DNA from: Spirochaetia bacterium
GTDB taxonomy: Bacteria; Spirochaetota; Spirochaetia; Treponematales; Breznakiellaceae
Direction: 5' to 3'
NCBI GenBank assembly: GCA_025997655.1
Contig: BNUW01000095.1
Coordinates: 1-9,426 of the forward strand
DNA: 9,426 bases
This document shows, piece by piece, positions 1-4,697 of this stretch; positions within the stretch are counted from its first letter, which is position 1, and every line of letters begins with the position of its first letter. Position numbers and translations under genes: made by a program. The notes beneath the pieces are model-generated. The model was given only the letters and a program-made list of their open reading frames with translations, was not told the origin of the DNA and ran no database searches.

Positions 1-197
1 AGAGGCGGCAGGCTTTGTTCTCTCCCCACAGAATCCGGCGCGGAGGCAAAAAAGAATATGCCTCACATAATAGAATTGGGGGGGGAAGAGGGAAAACAAG
101 GGAATGACCCTCCGGGAGGGGCCCGTGCTTTCTCAATGACAGGACCCCCCACTAATCTATGAGGCATATTCTTTTCTGCCCCTATTGACAAAACCCA
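1..197. repeat. Left arm of a ~197-bp inverted repeat
   Basis: This segment is a near-identical reverse complement of 837-1033. Matching is nearly exact at the outer end (positions 1-13 against 1021-1033) and at the inner end (cctattgacaaaaccca at 181-197 against 837-853), and both arms are 197 bp long. The arm contains one 136-bp palindromic element (45-180) plus 44 bp and 17 bp of shared flank. The flanks show that a larger unit was duplicated and inverted, not only the element. The main divergence is in the left half of the inner palindrome, about 85-105. The arms enclose a 639-bp segment carrying the dksA-like gene. The repeat could continue to the left of the window. Homology is read by eye; the mechanism is unknown. 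Confidence 0.9.
45..180 (+). repeat. 136-bp palindromic element, copy 1
   Basis: The element is bounded by 21-bp inverted ends: 45-65 starts ggcaaaaaagaatatgcc and 160-180 ends with ggcatattcttttctgcc, with one mismatch between them. The conserved 24-nt side strand (tgacaggacccccc...) is at 137-160 and a GC-rich apex is around 107-122. Unlike copies 2 and 3, the inner left arm (about 85-105) no longer pairs well with the inner right arm cccgtgctttctca (122-135), yet total length is still exactly 136 bp. That suggests point-mutation decay on one side. The strand given is that of the 24-nt strand. Function is unknown; a transposon-like or REP-like mobile hairpin is the nearest analogy. Confidence 0.85.
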
Positions 198-212
198 TGA
201 ACCCAGCCATCT

Positions 213-224
213 GGGGGGGGGGGG
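213..224 (+). repeat. G12 homopolymer tract
   Basis: Twelve consecutive G residues follow the sequence ccatct. An ATG at 197 reads into the tract in one frame (MNPAIWGGGG) and the plausible protein-like frame from 226 lies in another. One added G, or two fewer, would join them. Tracts of this length are prone to slippage in cells and to length error in sequencing, so the true length is uncertain. Confidence 0.8.
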
Positions 225-225
225 C

Positions 226-354
226 TACGATACCGCCCGGGAGAGCCTGTTACGGGCGGGGTATACGGAGACCGTGGAGTTTGAGGGGCCGGAGCAGGGG
301 TGGACGACAGTAACAATTGAAGAGTCCACGGATAGACACAGATTACACGGATAA
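226..354 (+). pseudogene. Possible C-terminal gene remnant, unrecognised
   Basis: From 226 an open frame reads YDTARESLLRAGYTETVEF, then EGPEQGWTTVTIEE, then ESTDRHRLHG and a TAA stop at 352-354. Its amino-acid composition and GC-rich third positions look like a genuine protein end rather than noise. There is no start codon in frame: upstream the frame runs through the G12 tract to the repeat, with a stop at 160-162. The last ten residues come from the inverted repeat beginning at 322, so the original stop was apparently replaced by repeat sequence. I do not recognise the family. It could be the stump of a gene broken by the 197-bp repeat, a short phase-variable peptide starting at ATG 197, or a chance frame. 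Confidence 0.35.
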
Positions 355-422
355 GATAAAGAATTTTAAATTCCTATCCGGGGAACCGAAGATTCCATTC
401 ATCTGTGTAATCCGTGGACCTC
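322..422. repeat. Imperfect inverted repeat with ~22-nt arms
   Basis: The left arm 322-343 (gagtccacggatagacac, then agat) pairs with the right arm 401-422 (atctgtgtaatccgtgga, then cctc). They share uninterrupted blocks tccacggat and acacagat. A nested inner arm, cggat at 348-352 against atccg at 376-380, surrounds the small palindrome gaattttaaattc (361-373). The whole can fold as a roughly 100-nt hairpin lying 9 bp beyond the dksA-like stop codon. Sequences of this kind (near-palindromes built from 'atctgtgtaatccgtgg') are, from memory, scattered in many bacterial genomes and often give proteins a THRLHG-like tail. No T-run follows in the dksA direction, so it is not a standard terminator. 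Confidence 0.75.
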
Positions 423-431
423 TTCTTTTTC

Positions 432-788
432 CTATCTATTCCTGCGTTCTTCCGCCGTTTTACACTCAATACACATAAGTGCGTAGGGGATGGCCTCCAA
501 GCGTTCCTGGGGGATGCGTTTGCCGCACTTTACGCAGAGGCCGTATTTGCCCTGCTGTATCCTGGTGAGGGCGGAATCTATCAGCTTGAGGCGTTTTAGC
601 TCCTGGGAGCCCAGGGCTTCGATCGTTTTCCGGTCTATATCGTCGGAGGCGATGTCCGCCAGGTCTTTGGGGTCCATCCCCTCAACGATTTCCTTAAAGT
701 CCTTATTGCTTGCGACAAGATTCGCAATAATCTCCACTTTGAGATCCGTCAGGGATTTTTCCATACGCGTAACCAGTTCTTGATCCAT
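432..788 (-). CDS. DksA/TraR-family C4 zinc-finger transcription regulator
   Basis: This 118-residue protein has the DksA/TraR layout. A helical N-terminal hairpin is followed by a zinc finger with Cys85-x2-Cys88-x17-Cys106-x2-Cys109 and a short basic tail. The coiled-coil tip carries D39-P-K-D42-L-A44, which lines up with the D71/D74/A76 tip of E. coli DksA needed for action at RNA polymerase. Known family members bind in the secondary channel and, usually with ppGpp, adjust transcription of rRNA and stress genes. It is shorter than E. coli DksA (151 residues), mainly at the N-terminus, as is common for DksA-like proteins outside proteobacteria. The ATG is preceded by AAGGGGG four bases upstream, which supports this start. 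It sits alone between the arms of the inverted repeat. Calling it true DksA rather than a paralogue is not possible from sequence alone. Confidence 0.85.
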   Translation of the reverse strand: MDQELVTRMEKSLTDLKVEIIANLVASNKDFKEIVEGMDPKDLADIASDDIDRKTIEALGSQELKRLKLIDSALTRIQQGKYGLCVKCGKRIPQERLEAIPYALMCIECKTAEERRNR

Positions 789-792
789 GAAG

Positions 793-799
793 CCCCCTT
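793..799 (-). promoter_or_regulatory. Ribosome binding site of the dksA-like gene
   Basis: AAGGGGG on the minus strand lies four bases before the ATG at 788. It is the only good Shine-Dalgarno match near the start. Confidence 0.6.
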
Positions 800-843
800 A
801 AAAAGTTATTTAATTGGGGTACATTGCCGGTTATCCTGGGTTT

Positions 844-849
844 TGTCAA
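844..849 (-). promoter_or_regulatory. TTGACA hexamer, possible -35 of the dksA-like gene
   Basis: A perfect TTGACA reads toward the dksA-like gene at the inner edge of the right 197-bp repeat arm. The matching hexamer in the left arm is at 185-190 on the plus strand, also pointing inward. The position 17 bp downstream on the minus strand (826-821, CAATGT) is a poor -10, so promoter activity is only a possibility. Confidence 0.25.
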
Positions 850-853
850 TAGG

Positions 854-989
854 GGCAGAAAAGAATATGCCTCATAGATTAGTGGGGGGTCCTGTCATTG
901 AGAAAGCACGGGCCCCTCCCGGAGGGTCCTTCCCGTGCTTTCTCACTGCCACCCCCAATACTATTATGTGAGGCATATTCTTTTCTGCC
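854..989 (-). repeat. 136-bp palindromic element, copy 2
   Basis: This copy has perfect 21-bp inverted ends (854-874 beginning ggcagaaaagaatatgcc, and 969-989). It has a perfect 14-bp inner stem (tgagaaagcacggg at 899-912 with its complement at 932-945) and a GC-rich apex. The 24-nt side strand is at 874-897, read on the minus strand, and is identical to those of the other two copies. It is the best preserved copy and could fold almost along its whole length as a hairpin with internal loops. It has no coding capacity of its own. Confidence 0.88.
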
Positions 990-1146
990 GACGCGCCGGA
1001 TTTTGTGGGGAGAGAAGAAAGCCTGCCGCCTCTATGCCCTTTATTGGGGCATATTCTTTTCTGCCGGCGCGCAGGATTATGTGGGAGTTCCCCATGTTTC
1101 CCACGGGTACCCTTATGCCTTTATTGAGGCATATTCTTTTGTCAAT
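972..1146 (+). repeat. Degenerate direct-repeat array, 76- and 80-bp periods
   Basis: The core ggcatattctttt recurs at 972, 1048 and 1128. The first two units stay alike for about 38 bp (972-1009 against 1048-1085, three mismatches), through ctgccg, cgcgc and tgtggg. The third is cut off after 13 bp and continues as gtcaat, as at 841-850. Each unit junction carries a short hairpin: TATGCCC/GGGCATA at 1033-1039 with 1047-1053, and TATGCCT/AGGCATA at 1114-1120 with 1127-1133. Periods of 76 and 80 are not multiples of three, so the repeats do not keep one reading frame. This argues that the open frames crossing the array are not coding. Confidence 0.75.
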
Positions 1147-1164
1147 TACAGTTATGCGCACAGA

Positions 1165-1300
1165 GGCAGAAAAGAGATGCCCCAATAAATGATATTGGGG
1201 GTGGCGGTAGGAAAAGAATGGGGGGACCCTCCGGGGGGTCCCATTCTTTTCCTACTGACAGGACCCCCCACTAATCTATTCCGGGCATCTCTTTTCTGCC
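1165..1300 (+). repeat. 136-bp palindromic element, copy 3, at the 3' end of the FKBP gene
   Basis: This copy has perfect 18-bp inverted ends (ggcagaaaagagatgccc at 1165-1182 and its complement at 1283-1300). It has a perfect 16-bp inner stem (gtaggaaaagaatggg at 1207-1222 with 1240-1255) and the same GC-rich apex. The 24-nt side strand at 1256-1279 is identical to copies 1 and 2. Relative to those copies the ends read AGATGCC instead of AATATGCC on both arms, and the inner stem is a different sequence, again on both arms. The element begins exactly at a codon boundary of the FKBP gene and supplies that gene's last nine codons and stop. Confidence 0.88.
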
Positions 1301-1981
1301 GAGCAATTCAACCTTGAAGATTAGGGTGGAATTGGGGGGGATGAAGTTTCCGGCGCCTTGTTCGCCGTAGGCCAGGTCCGAAGGGATGAATAGGCGATAG
1401 GTGCTGCCTACTTCCATTAATTGGATGCCCTCAGTCCAGCCGGGGATAACTTCGTCCAGGGGGAATTCTGCAGGCTCTCCCCGGGTGTAGGAGCTGTCAA
1501 AGACCGAGCCGTCCAGGAGGGTTCCCTCATAGTGTACTGAAACCGTGTCGGAAGACTGCGGTTTGGGGCCGGTTCCGGGGGTGATAAGCTCGTACTGGAG
1601 GCCGCTTTCGGTGGTCTTAATTCCCGGTTTTTTGCCGTTTTCAGCCAAAAACTCGGCGCCCTTTTGCCGGGTTTCTTCGGCCTGCCGGACCATGGCCTCC
1701 TGCATGGCGGTCTGGATCAGGGGAATCGCCTCTTCCAGGGTGATCCGGGTTTCCTTTCCCTCCAGGGCTTCCTGGAAACCCTTTATCAGGGCGTCGTAAT
1801 CAAAACGCAGGCCGGCTTGCTTGAAGTCAGCCCCCAGGGCGACACCAAAGGCATAGCTGGTATCCGCATCTGCGGCATTTGCGTCATTAGCCTTAGATTT
1901 TTTGTCGGAGACTCCCTCGGCGCTGCAGGCGAATAATACGTTGACGGAGAGGAGCAGGGTACAGAGAATTTTGTTTATCAT
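1271..1981 (-). CDS. FKBP-type peptidyl-prolyl cis-trans isomerase, predicted lipoprotein
   Basis: With the start at 1981 the product has 236 residues. Residues 1-19 form a lipoprotein signal peptide with lipobox LFAC (lipidated Cys19), predicting a membrane-anchored periplasmic foldase. Residues about 40-125 resemble the helical FKBP N-terminal dimerisation domain (Mip/FkpA/FklB type). Residues about 126-227 are the FKBP catalytic domain, with pocket residues matching FKBP12: Tyr151, Phe161-Asp162, Phe173, Val178-Ile179, Trp182, Tyr205 and Phe222. It should catalyse proline isomerisation during folding of exported proteins. GGAAC lies five bases before this ATG. A frame open back to 2125 would add 48 residues and hide the signal peptide, so I reject that longer form; an ATG at 1993 is possible. 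The last nine residues, GRKEMPGID, and the TAG come from the palindromic element at 1165-1300. Confidence 0.88.
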   Translation of the reverse strand: MINKILCTLLLSVNVLFACSAEGVSDKKSKANDANAADADTSYAFGVALGADFKQAGLRFDYDALIKGFQEALEGKETRITLEEAIPLIQTAMQEAMVRQAEETRQKGAEFLAENGKKPGIKTTESGLQYELITPGTGPKPQSSDTVSVHYEGTLLDGSVFDSSYTRGEPAEFPLDEVIPGWTEGIQLMEVGSTYRLFIPSDLAYGEQGAGNFIPPNSTLIFKVELLGRKEMPGID

Positions 1982-2070
1982 CGTTTGTTCCATGGGTACA
2001 TAAGATTCCGGGATATACATTCCCGAATATCCCTGGAAAGACCGCGCAACAGGAAACCGGGGATGGTAAA

Positions 2071-2099
2071 AGCATACCGGAAAAGCCTTAACACCGCAA
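2071..2099 (-). promoter_or_regulatory. Candidate promoter of the FKBP gene
   Basis: TTGCGG (2099-2094), a 17-bp spacer and TATGCT (2076-2071) read toward the FKBP gene, leaving a leader of about 80 nt. The spacing is ideal but the hexamers are only partial matches. Confidence 0.25.
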
Positions 2100-2124
2100 G
2101 TGAGCGGAGCTCCGTCCAAGGGCA

Positions 2125-2152
2125 TTGTTTACAAGCGGCGGCATATTATAGT
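2125..2152 (+). promoter_or_regulatory. Candidate promoter of the symporter gene
   Basis: TTGTTT (2125-2130), 16 bp and TATAGT (2147-2152) read toward the ATG at 2164. The predicted start of transcription would leave an almost leaderless message. A weak GTAGG just upstream of the ATG is the only Shine-Dalgarno-like sequence. The same AT-rich patch reads TATAAT on the minus strand (2150-2145), but without a partner -35. The 182-bp divergent gap 1982-2163 shows nothing else clear. Confidence 0.25.
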
Positions 2153-2163
2153 AGGTTTTTATC

Positions 2164-3489
2164 ATGAGTAAGGGAGGTTTGGGGCTTAAACAAAAACTGG
2201 GGTTTGGCATCTTCGACCTGGGGGGCAATATGTTCTTTACCCTCATGGGATTCTGGACCCTGAATTTCCTGACCGATACGGCGGGTCTCGCCGCAGCTCT
2301 GGCCGGCGTGGCGGTCATGGCGGGCAAGGCTTGGGACGCGGTTACGGACCCGGTGATGGGCTATATCAGCGACCGCACCCTTTCCCGCTGGGGCCGCCGC
2401 CGTCCCTACCTCCTCTTCGGCGCACTCCCCATGATGCTGTCCATGTGGTTCTTCTTTACCAAGCCGGGGTTTTCAGGCGCCGCGGCCCTGATCATCTGGG
2501 CAACCCTGGCGCTGATGCTCCTCAACACCGCCGCCACGGTGATCAATATCCCCTACGCGTCACTGACACCGGAACTAAGCGATGATTACCACGAGCGGAC
2601 AAGCCTGAACGGCTACCGTTTCGGCTGCGCCGTCTTCGGCACCATCCTGGGGGCCGCCGCAGTCCAGCCCCTGGTGGACCGCTTCCCCTCCAAGGCGCAG
2701 GGCTTCTCCATGATGGGGCTCATCCTGGGCGCCATAATGATGCTCACCACTCTGCTCACCTTTTTCGGCACCAAAGAAAAACCCCGCACGAAAGCGGATC
2801 TTCCCACCGGAGGCCTCATCGCAACCTATAAAACGGTTTTTTCCAACAAACCATTCGTGCTGCTGCTCCTCACCTACGCCTTTCATATGATGGCCCTCAC
2901 CTTCGTGCAGAGCATCCTGGTCTATTACACCCGCTATGTGTATAATGCGCCGGAGCTTACCACCACAGCAATGCTGTTGCTGCTCCTGACAGCGATGGTG
3001 TTTATCCCCATATCGGTACTGGTTGCAAAGAAAATCGGGAAAAAGCGGACCTACCAAATCTGTTTTGTGATTATCTCAAGCGCTTGCCTTATCATATTTG
3101 CCTTTGGCCATGTACTTGGCCCCAACTTTTTTCTGGGGATGATGGTCTACGCCGGTATCGGGGTCGGGTTCAGTTACGTGGCCCCCTACGCCATGATCCC
3201 CGACGCCATAGACTTTGCCTCCGTCACAACTGGGGAGCGGAATGAGGGGGCTTATTACGGGATGTGGACCTTTGTTTCCAAGCTCGGCATGGCCCTTTCG
3301 GTGTTTCTTTCGGGGGCAATCCTTTCCCTGGGGGGCTACATCGCCGGGGCGGTTCAGTCCGCAGAAACGCTGCTGGCAATACGGCTCCTGGTCGGGCCAA
3401 TCCCGGCGGTGATTTTTATCGGCGCACTGGCGGCGGTACAGTTTTATCCATTGGACGAAAAGGCTGTCCGGGAAATTATGGGACGGTAA
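2164..3489 (+). CDS. GPH/MelB-family sodium- or proton-coupled symporter (MFS)
   Basis: This 441-residue, highly hydrophobic protein is consistent with 12 membrane helices and a central cytoplasmic loop at about 203-228. It carries hallmarks of the glycoside-pentoside-hexuronide:cation symporters: Asp18 in helix I, WDAVTDPVMGYISD at 57-70 with Asp58 and Asp62, RWGRRRPYLL at 75-84, ERTSLNGYRF at 144-153 and GERNEGAYYGMW at 357-368. Asp18, Asp58 and Asp62 line up with the cation-site aspartates of E. coli MelB (D19, D55, D59), so cation coupling is likely. The substrate is probably a sugar or glycoside but cannot be read from sequence. Length is normal for the family. It is transcribed away from the FKBP gene, and its last 46 bp overlap the 3' end of jetD on the other strand. 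No terminator is visible between the two. Confidence 0.88.
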   Translation: MSKGGLGLKQKLGFGIFDLGGNMFFTLMGFWTLNFLTDTAGLAAALAGVAVMAGKAWDAVTDPVMGYISDRTLSRWGRRRPYLLFGALPMMLSMWFFFTKPGFSGAAALIIWATLALMLLNTAATVINIPYASLTPELSDDYHERTSLNGYRFGCAVFGTILGAAAVQPLVDRFPSKAQGFSMMGLILGAIMMLTTLLTFFGTKEKPRTKADLPTGGLIATYKTVFSNKPFVLLLLTYAFHMMALTFVQSILVYYTRYVYNAPELTTTAMLLLLLTAMVFIPISVLVAKKIGKKRTYQICFVIISSACLIIFAFGHVLGPNFFLGMMVYAGIGVGFSYVAPYAMIPDAIDFASVTTGERNEGAYYGMWTFVSKLGMALSVFLSGAILSLGGYIAGAVQSAETLLAIRLLVGPIPAVIFIGALAAVQFYPLDEKAVREIMGR

Positions 3490-4697
3490 TCAATTATTTC
3501 CTGCTCAATTCCCTTACCGGTTTCTTTGATCCGCCGGATAAGCCCTTCCATAGCCGGGATTACCCTGACTTCTTCATGGATATACTCAAGTTTTTGAATC
3601 ACCGTTCTCTCCAGTGTCCTGCCCCAGGGGAGATAGTTATCAAAGGTAGGGGCATCCATCCGCACCGGTACAACTTCTTTTCCCGCAATTTCCCGCAGCT
3701 TTTGCAGAATGAGGATGCCGTCGGGGTCAAGGTCTCCGGCATGATAAAAGACAAAACCGGAATTCGAGAGGATTTGTACCAATGCGCTCACCGCGGGGTT
3801 CGGATATCCGGCGGTGTAGAGGCAGCAATCATACTGCTGCGGGTCATCTCCAAGGGCATAAAAAGTTTCCTTGTTTTCGATCATGAGTACCGTGGGGTGC
3901 TTCCGCACCCCTGGCTGCTCTTTGTCCCGCAGTGTCCTGATACGCCGTATTCTCCGGACACTTCCCAAGGGGAGGCCCAAAATAATACCTGCGGAGTTGA
4001 CCAGGGGCGTTTGATTTTCTGCACACCCCGGATCATATTCCAAAATGATTCTGCCTGCGATCATGGTTTCGGGAAAGGAACGGACCAGAAAGGCAAAGTC
4101 CGGTATCGCAATCCCCTGCCTCTGCGCCTTTTCAAACAGGGGGCTAAAGCTGTCGAGCAGATGTTCCAGACGTTTAGAATCGCCGTACAGTTCTATTGAA
4201 AGGGAACGGGTGGTCATTTGTTCCGCGCCCCTTGTTTCAAGCGCCTCCGTAAGACGGGCCAGCTCCAGCACCGAAGCGGCGTCAATGTCCCGCACCGTAT
4301 CGGCGGAATTGATATGTTCCGATAAAAACGCAAAGAACACCGATGGGCGCCTGATTCCCCGGGCCGCTTCCCGGGCTTCTCCGACAATCGTTTTTGGAGA
4401 AGCTCTCCCGGCAATCGTAAAGAGCAGTTCCGTATTGTTGCAGACAAGCGTAGAAAGGAGTTCACCCTTACGGCGCTTGACCCAGGTCAGAACAAGCAAG
4501 CCTTGGTTTTCAAGTGCCTCCGCCGCCTCAAGATAGGATTCCCGATCATCCGGCGAAGAAGTTTCAAAGTCAGGGAAGATGGCGGAGGATCGAAGCCGGA
4601 GAAAGGCACGCTCCCTACCTGCGGCTTCCGCTACAGCGGCGGAAGAAAAATACCGTTTGATAAAGGCGTCAATAATACGCGTTTCCCAGGAGGTCAT
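3444..4697 (-). CDS. jetD: Wadjet protein JetD, TOPRIM-domain nuclease
   Basis: JetD is the DNA-cutting subunit of the Wadjet anti-plasmid system. This 417-residue protein has a mixed helical N-terminal part (about 1-240, the region of winged-helix and arm domains in known JetD) and a C-terminal TOPRIM domain (about 265-400, DUF2220 type). The TOPRIM metal site is intact: Glu274 in VLMIENKE, and Asp322/Asp324 in GDLDPDG (321-327), with TAGYPNP at 295-301 between them. Known JetD forms a dimer that cleaves DNA once JetABC has extruded a small circle. Its ATG overlaps the jetC stop as ATGA (4694-4697), and the Shine-Dalgarno is weak, so it probably depends on coupling to jetC. It is the last gene of the operon; its final 46 bp are antisense to the symporter gene end. 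Confidence 0.9.
   Translation of the reverse strand: MTSWETRIIDAFIKRYFSSAAVAEAAGRERAFLRLRSSAIFPDFETSSPDDRESYLEAAEALENQGLLVLTWVKRRKGELLSTLVCNNTELLFTIAGRASPKTIVGEAREAARGIRRPSVFFAFLSEHINSADTVRDIDAASVLELARLTEALETRGAEQMTTRSLSIELYGDSKRLEHLLDSFSPLFEKAQRQGIAIPDFAFLVRSFPETMIAGRIILEYDPGCAENQTPLVNSAGIILGLPLGSVRRIRRIRTLRDKEQPGVRKHPTVLMIENKETFYALGDDPQQYDCCLYTAGYPNPAVSALVQILSNSGFVFYHAGDLDPDGILILQKLREIAGKEVVPVRMDAPTFDNYLPWGRTLERTVIQKLEYIHEEVRVIPAMEGLIRRIKETGKGIEQEIIDYRPIISRTAFSSNG

Larger units (their letters stand above)
837..1033. repeat. Right arm of the ~197-bp inverted repeat
   Basis: This is the reverse complement of 1-197, with the same length and only scattered differences. Near the outer end, for example, cgacgcgccggattttgtgg here corresponds to a copy with three or four substitutions at 22-46. 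It contains palindromic element copy 2 (854-989). It lies just upstream of the dksA-like gene, so it may hold that gene's promoter. Recombination between the two arms would invert the 639-bp centre. Confidence 0.9.

Noticed and set aside
972..1146. CRISPR array
   Set aside because: There are only three unequal units, the last truncated, with similarity extending into the spacers and no cas genes nearby.
898..1192. Open frames of 73-96 codons on both strands across the repeat field
   Set aside because: They run through palindromes and direct repeats whose 76/80-bp periods break the frame, so similar DNA is translated in different frames.
1207..1255. Intrinsic terminator for the FKBP gene
   Set aside because: The stem is strong, but no T-run follows it on the minus strand; it may still slow polymerase, which cannot be judged here.
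1982..2125. Longer FKBP start adding 48 residues
   Set aside because: The extension has no domain character and would bury the lipoprotein signal peptide and lipobox that begin at 1981.
2575..3057. Minus-strand open frame of 160 codons inside the symporter gene
   Set aside because: Its His/Gly/Gln-rich composition is typical of the antisense of a membrane protein, and the plus strand is clearly coding.
3264..4199. Long plus-strand open frame of 311 codons opposite jetD
   Set aside because: It is antisense to a well-supported gene, starts inside the symporter gene in another frame, and shows no recognisable domain.
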